A stretch of 64,000 bases of DNA from positions 1 to 64,000 of the forward strand of contig JBLWUP010000002.1 in the NCBI GenBank assembly GCA_048268885.1. The letters run 5' to 3'. Numbering within the stretch: the stretch's first letter is position 1; each line of letters opens with the position of its first letter. The notes beneath the pieces were generated by a model that saw nothing but the letters and a program-made list of their open reading frames with translations, did not search any database and was not told where the DNA came from. This document shows positions 1 to 8,217 of this stretch, piece after piece. This DNA comes from Pelagibius sp048268885. GTDB taxonomy: Bacteria > Pseudomonadota > Alphaproteobacteria > Kiloniellales > Kiloniellaceae. A program made the position numbers and the translations under genes.

Positions 1-2
1 AA

Positions 3-539
3 GGGCCCCGCGCACCCGCCGAGGACGACCTCGCCATCGACACCCAGCTCGCCCACCTGCTGGCCGCCGAGGCGAAGGTCGTCGGTCTGGACGGCCTGGT
101 CGAACAGGTCGCGCAGTGGCGCAAGGCGGGCTTGCAGGTCGGCTTCACCAACGGCTGCTTCGATCTGCTGCACCCGGGCCACGTCTCGCTGCTGGAACAG
201 GCGCGGGCCGCCTGCGACCGCTTGATCGTCGGCCTCAACAGCGATGCCTCGATCCGCCGCCTGAAGGGCGAGACTCGCCCGGTGCAGGGCGAGGCGGCGC
301 GTGCGGCGGTGCTGGCCTCGCTGGCCAGTGTCAGCCGGGTGGTGGTCTTCGGCGAGGACACGCCGCTCACGCTGATCGAGGCGCTGAAGCCCGATGTCCT
401 GGTCAAGGGGGCCGACTACACCGTCGACCAGGTGGTCGGCGCCGATGTGGTGCAGGCCTACGGCGGCAAGGTGGTCCTGGCCGAACTCTCCCCGGGCCAT
501 TCGACGACCGCGACGATCGCGCGCCTCGGCGGCGGCTGA
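3..539 (+). CDS. hldE: HldE C-terminal part (heptose-1-phosphate adenylyltransferase), 5' truncated
   Basis: The reading frame is open from the left edge, so only the C-terminal part is present. It contains the nucleotidyltransferase signature FTNGCFDLLHPGH at about 147-185, the cytidylyltransferase-like fold of the second HldE domain, followed by NSDASIRRLKG and VLVKGADYT. In the family this domain transfers AMP to D-glycero-beta-D-manno-heptose-1-phosphate to make ADP-heptose for the LPS core. The residues before the signature look like the linker from an N-terminal ribokinase-type domain, so the bifunctional HldE form is more likely than a stand-alone adenylyltransferase. That depends on sequence outside the window. 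It stops at TGA 537-539. Confidence 0.9.
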   Translation, partial: GPRAPAEDDLAIDTQLAHLLAAEAKVVGLDGLVEQVAQWRKAGLQVGFTNGCFDLLHPGHVSLLEQARAACDRLIVGLNSDASIRRLKGETRPVQGEAARAAVLASLASVSRVVVFGEDTPLTLIEALKPDVLVKGADYTVDQVVGADVVQAYGGKVVLAELSPGHSTTATIARLGGG

Positions 540-579
540 GACAGGCCGCAGACTCCGCGGGCGGAAAACGATTGGACCT

Positions 580-1083
580 CTAGAAACTGTCGGGCCGGCC
601 GGCTAGGGCATCCGGGTCGATCAGGCTCTGCAGGCGCTGTGCCGCCGCCTGCGCGAACTGCAGCACCAGCGCGCGGCGGCGCGCGGCGTTGAGGGCGAAG
701 GCCGCCGACTCGCGGATCACCGTGGCGCCGTAGCCGTCGGCGACCATCAGGCCCTGGTCTTCGGGGATCAGCTCCTGGGGGAAGCTCTCCGGCACCGCGA
801 AGTAGAAGTGGTCGCAGTGCTCCAGATAGTCCGGCCACTTCTGGTCCGTGCGGAAGTCCTCGATGCTCGACTTGATCTCGACGATGGTGATGCGGCTCTT
901 GGCGTCCAGGCAGACGAGATCGGCGCGCCGGCCGGAGCGCAGGGTAAATTCCGGCAGCGTCACCAGGCCGTGGGCGGCGAAGCTGCGCGTCAAGCCGCGG
1001 GCGATCATCCCGGCGGCATTGGCGCGGGTCAGGGCCGCCGCGGGATCGGGCATGGCGAGGTGGCTGTTCGGCGGGATCGGCAT
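580..1083 (-). CDS. MmcB family DNA repair protein
   Basis: This 167-residue protein has the MmcB-like nuclease-fold pattern: GRRADLVCLD near residue 51 followed by ITIVEIKSS near 65, spacing that recalls the D...(E)xK core of restriction-like nucleases. It is followed by the conserved DFRTDQKWPDYLEHCDHFYF block. In Caulobacter, MmcB is an SOS-induced protein linked to mitomycin C damage. The ATG at 1083 has GGAG 13 nt upstream; an internal ATG at 1053 has no visible ribosome site. I found no alphaproteobacterial LexA box (GTTC-N7-GTTC) in the short upstream gap. It is convergent with hldE. The family call is firm; the biochemical activity is inferred. Confidence 0.8.
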   Translation of the reverse strand: MPIPPNSHLAMPDPAAALTRANAAGMIARGLTRSFAAHGLVTLPEFTLRSGRRADLVCLDAKSRITIVEIKSSIEDFRTDQKWPDYLEHCDHFYFAVPESFPQELIPEDQGLMVADGYGATVIRESAAFALNAARRRALVLQFAQAAAQRLQSLIDPDALAGRPDSF

Positions 1084-1160
1084 GACCCCGAGACTACTCC
1101 GCCGGGCCCCCGGCTGTCATGCGGGGCCGGCTTCGGCGCCCGGTGTAGAGGATGGCCGGC

Positions 1161-1586
1161 TTAGAAGATGGCCTGCAGCAGCAAGGCGGCGCCGGCGGCG
1201 GGCAGCATCCACAGGGCGGCGGTGATGGCGTAGCCCAGCAGGTTGAAGGGCTTGGAGATGGCGCCTTCGCTGTACAGGCGGCCGAAGGTGCGGCGTTCGC
1301 GGCCCAACAGCAGCACCAGATAGTAGCGGCGCCGGCCGATCGGCAGGGAGCGGCGGACCTCCACCGAATGCTGGGCCATGCCGCGGGCGCCGAACATGGT
1401 CTTGATCGCCTCGCGCTGCTCGCCGGTGAAGGTGGCGGCGACGCGCGGATCGATGCGCTTGAAATAATGGTCGATGAAGGGATCGCGCGGGGTGGCGCTG
1501 CTAGGGACGGGAGCTGCCGGGGTGCCGGCCGGTGCTTCGGCGGCGGCTTGGTTGAGCTCTTCCGGCGTTGCGGTTTGCTGGAACAT
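1161..1586 (-). CDS. Conserved hypothetical protein with C-terminal membrane segment
   Basis: This is a 141-residue protein of unrecognised function. Residues 1-35 are rich in Ala, Pro and Thr and probably disordered. The middle carries FTGEQREAIKTMFGARG and SVEVRRSLPIGRRRYYLVLLLGRERR, a basic, hydrophobic-alternating block. Residues 117-140 form one hydrophobic helix (ITAALWMLPAAGAALLLQAI), so it is probably tail-anchored in the inner membrane. The start is supported by GGGAG about 8 nt upstream. Similar short proteins occur in related alphaproteobacteria as far as I recall, but I cannot assign a role. Confidence 0.65.
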   Translation of the reverse strand: MFQQTATPEELNQAAAEAPAGTPAAPVPSSATPRDPFIDHYFKRIDPRVAATFTGEQREAIKTMFGARGMAQHSVEVRRSLPIGRRRYYLVLLLGRERRTFGRLYSEGAISKPFNLLGYAITAALWMLPAAGAALLLQAIF

Positions 1587-1890
1587 GGACCCGGCTCCCT
1601 GCCATCTATCGGTGATTGACCAGAGATTGTCACAGCGGCCTTTAAGAAGCTGTTAATCGATACGTTCAGATTGACACAAATCCGGTGTATTCCCGCGGTG
1701 TTCCGCGGTCCGGCGGCGCGGGCCGCGCGGCCTGCCGTTGAACGCAACGTCGTGGATGAACGGAAAGGTTGGACGACAGGCAGGTGAAAGCCCCCGCCGA
1801 AAGCCCGGGGTGCAATCGGCGCGGCCGGCCCCTATATTCGAACGGAAGCTTCGCGCCGCGCGAAGCTTGCACCGTAACGGAGTGATCTGA
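1587..1890. other. Divergent intergenic region upstream of yciB
   Basis: This 304-nt gap lies between the divergent hypothetical gene and yciB and must hold both promoters. It is locally AT-richer around 1616-1690. A TTGACA lies at 1671-1676 but has no -10 at proper spacing, and a TTGACC at 1616-1621 is 19 nt from TTTAAG. No clear promoter, hairpin or RNA gene could be supported. The yciB ribosome site is GGAGTGATCTGA directly before the ATG. Confidence 0.4.
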
Positions 1891-2523
1891 ATGGCGACAT
1901 CAGCGCCCGAATCCGGAGTGCCCGAGTCCGGCCGGAAGTCCTCTCCGGGCTGGCTGCGGCCCTTCGTGGACTACGGCCCGCTGGCGGCCTTCTTCGTGGT
2001 CTACTGGCTGTACGGCCTCACCGCCGCCACCGTGGCCATCATGGCCGCGACCGGCGTGGCCCTGGTGCTGGCGCTGGTGATCGAGCGGCGGGTGCCGCTG
2101 ATGCCGGTGGTGACGGCGGTGATCGTCGGCGTCTTCGGCGGCCTGACGCTGTGGCTGCAGGACGAGACCTTCATCAAGATGAAGCCGACCATCGTGCAGC
2201 TGATCTTCGCGGTGGTGCTGTTCGGCGGTCTGCTGTTCAAGCGGCCGCTTCTGAAGCCGCTGCTCGGCACGGCCTGGCCGCTGGACGACGAAGGCTGGCA
2301 CAAGCTCTCCCTGCGGTTCGGGCTTTTCTTCCTGGCCATGGCGGCTTTGAACGAAGTGGTGTGGCGCACCCAGTCGACCGATTTCTGGGTGACCTTCAAG
2401 GTCTTCGGCATTCTTGCCCTCACCTTCCTTTTTGTCGCGTCGCAGGTCTATTTCATGCGCGCGCATATGCCCGCCCTGACCGAGACGGACGACGGCGAGA
2501 AAACCGGCCAGGAAGCCGACTGA
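1891..2523 (+). CDS. yciB: Inner membrane-spanning protein YciB / septation protein IspZ
   Basis: This 210-residue protein is almost entirely hydrophobic, with about five to six membrane segments. After a short N-terminal tail comes FVDYGPLAAFFVVYWLYGL, the family's opening pattern, then RRVPLMPVVTAVIVGVFGG, WLQDETFIKMKPTIVQ and KRPLLKPLLG. The conserved LNEVVWR motif follows near residue 153 and is highly characteristic of YciB/IspZ. The family acts in cell-envelope synthesis and division; in Shigella its loss blocks septation. Length is slightly above the usual 180-200 because of the tails. The start has a good upstream ribosome site. Confidence 0.93.
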   Translation: MATSAPESGVPESGRKSSPGWLRPFVDYGPLAAFFVVYWLYGLTAATVAIMAATGVALVLALVIERRVPLMPVVTAVIVGVFGGLTLWLQDETFIKMKPTIVQLIFAVVLFGGLLFKRPLLKPLLGTAWPLDDEGWHKLSLRFGLFFLAMAALNEVVWRTQSTDFWVTFKVFGILALTFLFVASQVYFMRAHMPALTETDDGEKTGQEAD

Positions 2524-2726
2524 ACCGGCCTCCGCGTTTCGTTGCGCGCGCCTTCGGCGGGTCTCAATCGAGCTACCCCCTTGGGGTCGTTGACCCTCGG
2601 TGCGAGGGCTTCTCATACTTCCTGCAGCGAGGTCCGTGCCGGCAGGGGTGTCTTCGGGGGATGCCTTCAGGACGGCGTTGCCGGACCGTCGTTCTGCCAG
2701 GGGGTCTTTTCGGCATGGGGCCAAAC

Positions 2727-3287
2727 ATGAGCGAGATTGTTCACGCATTTACCGTGGGCTCTCCGACGGACCGCCAGGCGGTGCTGGCCGCCCTTCCTCC
2801 GTCCATGACCCGTGACGTGGCCCTGCAGCTGGCGGGCTCCGACGAACCGAGCATCGCCGTGGTGGCGCTGGACCAGGTGACCGCCGACCATGTCGGCAGC
2901 CGCGATCCGGAGACCAGCCTCTCCCTGGCGCTGGCCTGCTACCAGGTCTGCCGGCATCTTTTCGACCAGCATGGCGCCGGTCCGGCCCAGGTCTATGTGA
3001 ACACCGCCGGGCGCAGCGCCCATTTCGCCGTCACCGCTCTGCGCAGCAACGGCGACTATCCCGCCATCCTGGAGCTGCTCGACGAAGCCCTGCCCTGGCT
3101 GCAGGACGCCCGGCACCGCAGCCACCTGACGGACCTCACCATCGCCCGCATCGAAGCGCACCTGGAGCTGGGTCAGCTCGAGGACGCAGCGGCGCTGCTC
3201 GCCGCCGTGCCGGAGGATCTGCGCGCCCAGGACGTGCGCTTCGCGTCTCTGCGCCTGCGCCTGGAACCGACCGCGCCGCGCGACTGA
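2727..3287 (+). CDS. Hypothetical all-helical protein, possibly TPR-like
   Basis: This 186-residue soluble protein begins at ATG 2727; an in-frame ATG at 2715 is possible. From about residue 60 on it consists of amphipathic helix pairs (SLSLALACYQVCRHLF, DYPAILELLDEALPWL, HLTDLTIARIEAHLELGQL, DAAALLAAVPEDLR), with spacing reminiscent of tetratricopeptide repeats but without a clean consensus. There is no signal peptide and no catalytic motif. The reading frame is open much further upstream, but that stretch overlaps yciB in another frame and has shadow-ORF composition. Function unknown. Confidence 0.6.
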   Translation: MSEIVHAFTVGSPTDRQAVLAALPPSMTRDVALQLAGSDEPSIAVVALDQVTADHVGSRDPETSLSLALACYQVCRHLFDQHGAGPAQVYVNTAGRSAHFAVTALRSNGDYPAILELLDEALPWLQDARHRSHLTDLTIARIEAHLELGQLEDAAALLAAVPEDLRAQDVRFASLRLRLEPTAPRD

Positions 3288-3333
3288 CCCTCCTTTTTTT
3301 GCCGCCTGACCGCTTGGTGGCCGGACACAAAGA

Positions 3334-3361
3334 GGCCGGCACCGTGATCGCGGTGCCGGCC
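3334..3361 (-). terminator. Perfect 11-bp hairpin between convergent genes
   Basis: Arms 3334-3344 and 3351-3361 are exactly complementary (GGCCGGCACCG / CGGTGCCGGCC) around a 6-nt loop. Read on the minus strand, downstream of the panE-like gene, it is followed by TCTTTGTG, a weak U-rich tail, so it could be an intrinsic terminator for that gene. There is no T-tract on the plus side. It sits between two convergent genes, where a shared terminator is expected. Confidence 0.55.
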
Positions 3362-3435
3362 GAGGTGAGGTCGGAAAGTGCAGCCTGTCGCTGCGGCTTC
3401 TGCGGCGCATCCTGCCGGCGGTCAGGCCGGCCGGA

Positions 3436-4449
3436 TCACGCCGCGGCAGCGGCGGGTTGCTCGGGAAACACGGGATAGAGGCCCTGGCTGCGGCCGAGCT
3501 GCTGCACCAGGGCGAGAACGCTGTCGATGTAGGGCGTGGCCGTGCCGGTCAGGCGGCCCATCTCCTGCACCGCCGTCAGCAGGGCGTCGATCTCCAGCGG
3601 CCGGCCGCGCTCCAGGTCCTGCAGCATGGAGGTGCGGTGCGCGCCGACCCGCGCCGCGCCGTCGATGCGCCGCTCCACATCGACGCGGAAATCGGCGCCC
3701 AGGCAGCGGGCGATGCGCTCGGCTTCGCCCATCATGGCTTTCGCCAGGGCGCGGGTGCCCGGATCCGTGGCGACTACGTCCAGGGTCGCGCGCGTCAGGG
3801 CGGAGATCGGATTGAAGCAGAGGTTGCCCCACAGCTTCAGCCAGATCTCGTCGCGGATGTTCTCCAGCACCGGCGCCTTCAGGCCGCCGGTCTCCAGCGC
3901 CTCGCTCAGCGCCAGGCAGCGCTGCGAGACGCTGCCGTCCGGCTCGCCCAGGGCGAACTTGTCGCCGTAGATATGCTGGATGACGCCGGGCGCGACGACC
4001 TCCGTCGCCGGGTAGACCACGCAGCCGATGGCGCGGCGCGGCGCGAGGTGGCGCCATTGCCGGTCATCGGGATCGACGCTGGCCAGGCGGCGTTCGGCGA
4101 AATCGCCGCTCAGGCCGTGGAAGTACCACCAGGGCACGCCGTTCTGGCAGGTGACCACCGCCGTGTCCGGGCCCAGCAGCGGCTTCATCTGCTCGGCCAC
4201 TTCCCAGGCCTGGTGGGCCTTCAGCGCCAGGATCACGTAGTCCTGCGGGCCGGGCTTGCCGGGATCGTCGGTCGCCGCCACCCGGGCGACGCGCTCCTGC
4301 CCGTCGATCTGCAGCTTCAGGCCTCTGTCTCGGATCGCGGCCAGATGGGCGCCGCGGGCGATCAGCGAGACCTGCACGCCCGGCACCTGGGCCAGCTGCG
4401 CGCCGAGATAGCCGCCGATGGCGCCGGCGCCGTAAATGCACACTCTCAT
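3436..4449 (-). CDS. 2-dehydropantoate 2-reductase family protein (ApbA/PanE)
   Basis: This 337-residue protein has a Rossmann NADPH-binding start, MRVCIYGAGAIGGYLGAQL (GxGxxG at residues 7-12). The family's catalytic landmarks follow: LALKAHQAW (Lys near residue 74), CQNGVPWW (Asn near 100) and NPISALTRATLD in the C-terminal helical domain. The frame is open further upstream, but ATG 4449 fits the Rossmann start and has a strong AAGGAG 8 nt upstream. PanE reduces ketopantoate for pantothenate synthesis, yet many paralogues act on other 2-oxo acids. Nothing here is from the coenzyme A pathway. Divergence from a LysR regulator suggests inducible control, so a catabolic role is as likely as PanE. 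Confidence 0.85.
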   Translation of the reverse strand: MRVCIYGAGAIGGYLGAQLAQVPGVQVSLIARGAHLAAIRDRGLKLQIDGQERVARVAATDDPGKPGPQDYVILALKAHQAWEVAEQMKPLLGPDTAVVTCQNGVPWWYFHGLSGDFAERRLASVDPDDRQWRHLAPRRAIGCVVYPATEVVAPGVIQHIYGDKFALGEPDGSVSQRCLALSEALETGGLKAPVLENIRDEIWLKLWGNLCFNPISALTRATLDVVATDPGTRALAKAMMGEAERIARCLGADFRVDVERRIDGAARVGAHRTSMLQDLERGRPLEIDALLTAVQEMGRLTGTATPYIDSVLALVQQLGRSQGLYPVFPEQPAAAAA

Positions 4450-4631
4450 CGCGGGCTCTCCTTCAGATGCTATCGGTTCGGCTTTGTATAGCTTTTTCTT
4501 GGGTCTTGCCGAGCCTGCCGCGGCCTCTTTTGTGGACCGGTCGCCGGCCGGTAATCCGTGGTCTGCTCCGCTTACCGGGGCGTTCGTAGGGTTAGTAGAA
4601 CGTAAAATCCGGCCTTTGGGGAATTGCACCA

Positions 4632-4647
4632 ATTCTCATCAAAGAAT
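4632..4647 (+). promoter_or_regulatory. Candidate LysR operator
   Basis: An inverted repeat ATTCT-N6-AGAAT lies 11 bp before the LysR start codon and contains the T-N11-A core (T4633, A4645) typical of LysR-type operators. The position in the divergent region fits autoregulation plus control of the ketopantoate-reductase-like gene. The assignment is by consensus only. Confidence 0.4.
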
Positions 4648-4658
4648 AAGTTTTTGTA

Positions 4659-5573
4659 ATGGCAAGCCTTCGCAACAAGCTGCCGCCGGCCAATTCGCTC
4701 GTGACCTTCGAAGCGGCGGCGCGGCATCTCAACTTCACCCGGGCCGCGGCGGAACTGAGCGTCACCCAGGCGGCGGTGAGCCGGCAGGTCCAGTTGCTGG
4801 AGGACAATCTGGGGCTGCGGCTCTTCGAGCGGCGGGCGCGGGGCCTCAGCCTGACGGCGGCGGGCCGACGCCTGCACGAAGCCGTCACCATGGGGCTCGG
4901 CCACATCGCCACCACCGCCGCTGACCTGCGGCGCGTGCGCCGCGCGGGGGAGCTGACGGTTTCCACCAGCGTCACCTTCGCCAACTACTGGCTCATGTCA
5001 CGGGTGGCGAAGTTCCGCGCCGCCCACCCCGAGGTGCAGCTGCGCCTCGTCGCCTCGGCGCCGGTGCGCGACCTGACCGCCTCGGGCATCGACCTGGCGG
5101 TGCGCTACGGCGGCGGCGACTGGCCGGGGGCCGAGGCGGTGCATCTGCTCGACAACCATGTCTTTCCGGTCTGCGCGCCCAGCTACATGGCGCGGCGGCG
5201 GCCGCTGCAGTCGGTCACCGACCTGTTGCAGGAGACCCTGCTGCATCTGGTGGAATACGACCGCAACTGGGTGAGCTGGGAAGCCTGGCTGGCCGCCATG
5301 GGCGTGACCGCGCCGCCGCGCGGGCCGAGCCTGGAGTTCGACAACTACCTGGTGCTGACACAGGCGGTGCTCGACGGCCAGGGCATCGCGCTGGGCGGCG
5401 GACGCCTGGCGGAAGACTTCCTCGCCCGCGGCGTTCTCATCCGCCCGATCGAAACCATGCTGCGCTCGGAGCAATCCTTCTATCTGCTGATTCCGACCGA
5501 CCAGCCGATGACGCCGCAGGCCAAGGCCTTTCGCGACTGGATCCTGGTGGAGGCGAAGGAGCGAACGGCCTAG
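4659..5573 (+). CDS. LysR family transcriptional regulator (GcvA-like subgroup)
   Basis: This 304-residue protein has an N-terminal winged helix-turn-helix: LVTFEAAARHLNFTRAAAEL then VTQAAVSRQVQLLEDNLG and LFERRARGLSLTAAG, the LysR signature. From about residue 95 the periplasmic-binding-like effector domain begins (GELTVSTSVTFANYWLMSRV), with SGIDLAVRYGGGDWPG typical of the GcvA branch. Length is normal. It is divergent from the PanE-like gene across a 209-nt region holding a candidate operator, so it probably regulates that gene. The inducer is unknown. Confidence 0.93.
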   Translation: MASLRNKLPPANSLVTFEAAARHLNFTRAAAELSVTQAAVSRQVQLLEDNLGLRLFERRARGLSLTAAGRRLHEAVTMGLGHIATTAADLRRVRRAGELTVSTSVTFANYWLMSRVAKFRAAHPEVQLRLVASAPVRDLTASGIDLAVRYGGGDWPGAEAVHLLDNHVFPVCAPSYMARRRPLQSVTDLLQETLLHLVEYDRNWVSWEAWLAAMGVTAPPRGPSLEFDNYLVLTQAVLDGQGIALGGGRLAEDFLARGVLIRPIETMLRSEQSFYLLIPTDQPMTPQAKAFRDWILVEAKERTA

Positions 5574-5611
5574 CGGTTGGCTTCGGCCCCCACCCGTTCA
5601 GTTAGGGCCGC

Positions 5612-6136
5612 TCAGTTCAGCTGGCGGGCGAGCTGGCCCAGGGTGTAGCGCTGGCTGTCCGACAGCTCGCCGCCGTCGATGGAGGCAACACGGGTGATCA
5701 TCTCCATGAGCTGATCTTTCTCGGCTTCGGTCAGCTTGCCCTCCAGGTTGCGGGCGAGGCGGCGCACGGCTTCGTCCATGTTGCCGGACTGCTGGATCAG
5801 CCAGCGCCCGTAGGCGCCGATCTGTTCGGCCTCCGCCGCGTCGCAGTGGAAGGCGGCGGCGCACTCCCGGGCGATGGCGGCGATCTCCTCGCGGCCGACC
5901 CCGCCGTCCATGTTGGCGAAGGCGGCCAGGATGCCGGTGGCGGCGAGGCGCGAGTCGTCGATGCCGTCGAGGGGATTGACGTTGGCTTTGCGGCGATAGC
6001 CGAAGCGGCGCAGGGCGGCCCGGACATCGTCGGCGGTGTCCATCAACTCGCCGGCCGCCCGGGCCGCCGTGTGGGCGCGCCACAGCCAGACGCCGACAAC
6101 GGCGGCAACCCCTGCCAGCGCCAGGATAATGTGCAT
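5612..6136 (-). CDS. Membrane-anchored TerB-like domain protein
   Basis: From ATG 6136 the protein is 174 residues. MHIILALAGVAAVVGVWLW is a single N-terminal membrane anchor, followed by a cytosolic helical domain. LAATGILAAFANMDGGVGREEIAAIA and MDEAVRRLARNLEGKLTEAEKDQLMEMITRVASIDG resemble the TerB fold, including acidic turns (NMDGGVGREE, SIDGGELSDSQ) that bind metal in family members. The open frame extends to 6214, but ATG 6136 is preceded by GAGGGGCGC and starts the anchor cleanly. TerB-type proteins are linked to tellurite and membrane-stress responses. The exact role is unknown. Confidence 0.65.
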   Translation of the reverse strand: MHIILALAGVAAVVGVWLWRAHTAARAAGELMDTADDVRAALRRFGYRRKANVNPLDGIDDSRLAATGILAAFANMDGGVGREEIAAIARECAAAFHCDAAEAEQIGAYGRWLIQQSGNMDEAVRRLARNLEGKLTEAEKDQLMEMITRVASIDGGELSDSQRYTLGQLARQLN

Positions 6137-6259
6137 CTGCGCCCCTCCCCCTGCGAAGCCGCGTCCCAACCCGGGACCGAAAGGCCAGTTTGCCCAGGTG
6201 GCGATGAATTTCAATCAGGGATTGGGGTGAGGGCGCAAGGGCCGGCCGTCCCGCCCGGA

Positions 6260-6715
6260 TCATCCACCCGGGGCGACGAACTCCACGCGGATGCCGCCCG
6301 GGATGCTGCACATCATGTGGCGGGTGGCGCCGCCGCCCAGCGGTTCCGGCGCGAACTCGATGGCGACCTCTTCGGCGGCGGCCAGTTTATCGTGCAGGGC
6401 GGCCAGGGCCGCGCCGTCGGCCACCGTCAGGGCGAGGTGGTGCAGGCCGATGACGTTCCGGCGGTCGAAGGCGACCGCGCCGGCCGGATCGGCGGCCTGC
6501 CACAAGGTGACCATGAGGATGCCGTCGGAGACGAAGACGGCCGGGTAATCCGGCACTTCGCCGACCTGGGTGAAGCCCAGGGTGTCGAGAAAGAAGGCGC
6601 GGGTCGCGGCGAGGTCCGGCACCGTCAGGCCGATGTGATGGGCGCCTCGGGTCGCGGGTGAGGGAGTGACGGCGGCGGTTTCGGCGGTCTCCGTGGGGAT
6701 GGCGTGGTCGGGCAT
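6260..6715 (-). CDS. VOC superfamily protein (glyoxalase/dioxygenase fold)
   Basis: The protein is 151 residues from ATG 6715, which has AGGAGAGAC upstream. The frame is open further upstream, but that part encodes the hairpin repeats and is probably not translated. GAHHIGLTVPDLAATRAFFLDTLGF and VIGLHHLALTVADGAALAALHDKL are the paired beta-alpha-beta-beta-beta units of the vicinal oxygen chelate fold. His in HHIGL, His in LHHLAL and Glu in IRVEFVAPG are candidate metal ligands. Members include glyoxalase I, extradiol dioxygenases and antibiotic-binding proteins. Substrate cannot be assigned. Confidence 0.85.
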   Translation of the reverse strand: MPDHAIPTETAETAAVTPSPATRGAHHIGLTVPDLAATRAFFLDTLGFTQVGEVPDYPAVFVSDGILMVTLWQAADPAGAVAFDRRNVIGLHHLALTVADGAALAALHDKLAAAEEVAIEFAPEPLGGGATRHMMCSIPGGIRVEFVAPGG

Positions 6716-6728
6716 TCTGTCTCTCCTT

Positions 6729-6819
6729 GCTTGTTGGCCCTTCAGCGTGAAGGGCCGGGCTTGTTGGCCCTTCGGGGTGAAGGGCCGGGCTTGTTGCACC
6801 CTTCGGGGTGAAGGGCCGG
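6729..6819. repeat. Three tandem 30-31 nt hairpin-forming repeats
   Basis: Units at 6729-6758, 6759-6788 and 6789-6819 repeat head to tail. Each can fold: unit 1 has a 9-bp perfect stem (GGCCCTTCA / TGAAGGGCC), unit 2 an 8-bp stem with loop GGGGT, unit 3 a 6-bp stem with the same loop. They lie directly upstream of the VOC ribosome site, so in its mRNA they would form a row of hairpins in the 5' leader. There are no variable spacers, so this is not CRISPR. Confidence 0.85.
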
Positions 6820-7062
6820 ATACAAAGTCCTGAAGCCGTGGGGCTTGCACGGCGCAGGCGATTCCGCCGCGCCGCTGAGAGATACAGAATTCCGGATTTG
6901 GGCAGAATGCGGATAATAGGCAAAACTTTATTGCCCTTACAGCAACAATTTCTTTGCCGGCAGGAGGTCATTCAGTCGCGTTTACAGGAAGCTAAGGGAA
7001 AGCTGTGCTACACCCTGGTGCCGTTCATCGTTGTTTCCTGCGATGGTTGAAAAGGACGTTTC

Positions 7063-8190
7063 ATGGCGCGGTCGCCCGCCAATGCTTTCAAGTACAGGAC
7101 CTACAGCCCGCGCCTGCCCTCGGCGGCGGCGGTGCTGCCCTACCTGGAAGAAATCGACCGGAACGGCTGGTACACGAACTTCGGCCCGCTGGTGCAGCGT
7201 TTCGAATCCCGCCTCGCCGCGCACTACGGCCTGTCGCCCGACCGCCTGGTCAGCGTCGCCAACTGCACCCTCGGCCTGACGCTGGCGTTGCAGAACTGCG
7301 CCCCTGCCCCCGGCAGCCTCTGCGCGCTGCCCAGCTGGACCTTCGCGGCCACGGCGGCGGCGGTGCGCCAGGCGGGCCTGGTTCCCTGGTTCCTGGATGT
7401 CGATCCGGCGAGCTGGCAGCTGACGCCGGCCATCGTCGAGGCGGCGCTGCCGTCGGCGCCGGGCGGCCTCGCCGCCGTCATGCCGGTGGCGCCTTTCGGC
7501 GACGCGCCGGAGGCCGCGGCCTGGGCGGCCTTCCGGGAACGGCAGGGGGTGCCCGTCATCATCGATGCCGCCGCGAGCTTCGATTCCCTCACGGCGGCGC
7601 ACGCGCCCGCGGTGGTCAGCCTGCATGCGACCAAGCCGCTCGGCATCGGCGAGGGCGGTTTCGTGATCTGCGAAAGCCCGGCCCAGGCCGACGCGATCCG
7701 GCGGCGCTCCAACTTCGGCTTCGACCGGCACCACATGGCGGTATGGCCGGGCACCAACGCCAAGCTCAGCGAGTACGCCGCCGCGGTCGGCCTCGCCGCC
7801 TTGGATGCCTGGCCGCAGACGCGCCAGGCCTTCGAGGATCTGGCCCGCGGCTATCGCGCGGCGCTGGGCGCGAAGTCCGGCGGCTTCACGCTTGCCCCGC
7901 CCTTCGCCGGCAGCTGCGTCAGTTCGTCCTGCAACCTGCTGCTCGACCGCCCGCAGGCGCAGGCCGTGATCGAACGCCTGCACGCGCAGGGCGTGGAGGC
8001 GCGGCAATGGTGGGGCGGCGGCTGCCATGCCCAGCCGGCCTATGCCGAGGCGCCGCGCGGCGCCTTGCCGGTGACGGAGGATCTCGCACGCCGCACCCTC
8101 GCCCTGCCCTATCATCCGGCGTTGTCGCCGGCCGATATCGCGGCCATTGTCGATGGCCTGCACGGCGCCCTCACGGCGCCGGTCGGCTGA
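7063..8190 (+). CDS. DegT/DnrJ/EryC1/StrS family PLP aminotransferase
   Basis: This 375-residue protein is a nucleotide-sugar aminotransferase by family. GWYTNFGPLVQRFESRLAA is the typical N-terminal block, VANCTLGLTLAL the cofactor phosphate loop, PSWTFAATAAAVRQAGLVP the DegT signature, and VIIDAAASFD contains the PLP ring-binding Asp. Lys191 in SLHATKPLGIGEGG is the expected Schiff-base lysine. The family transfers an amino group to keto-sugars for LPS, capsule, flagellin glycan or antibiotic sugars. AAAGGACG precedes the ATG. It is followed 27 nt later by a glycosyltransferase-like gene, which supports a glycan role. Confidence 0.88.
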   Translation: MARSPANAFKYRTYSPRLPSAAAVLPYLEEIDRNGWYTNFGPLVQRFESRLAAHYGLSPDRLVSVANCTLGLTLALQNCAPAPGSLCALPSWTFAATAAAVRQAGLVPWFLDVDPASWQLTPAIVEAALPSAPGGLAAVMPVAPFGDAPEAAAWAAFRERQGVPVIIDAAASFDSLTAAHAPAVVSLHATKPLGIGEGGFVICESPAQADAIRRRSNFGFDRHHMAVWPGTNAKLSEYAAAVGLAALDAWPQTRQAFEDLARGYRAALGAKSGGFTLAPPFAGSCVSSSCNLLLDRPQAQAVIERLHAQGVEARQWWGGGCHAQPAYAEAPRGALPVTEDLARRTLALPYHPALSPADIAAIVDGLHGALTAPVG

Positions 8191-8217
8191 CGGGCTTTCG
8201 GGAGAGGCGCAGGTTCA

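Noticed and set aside
1671..1700. Sigma-70 promoter from TTGACA at 1671
   Set aside because: No acceptable -10 hexamer lies 15-19 nt downstream.
2151..2726. Long N-terminal extension of the helical protein at 2727
   Set aside because: It overlaps the end of yciB in another frame and has Arg/Pro-rich shadow composition. ATG 2727 fits the start of the folded region.
6729..6819. CRISPR array
   Set aside because: The units are contiguous without variable spacers, only three occur, and no cas gene is present.
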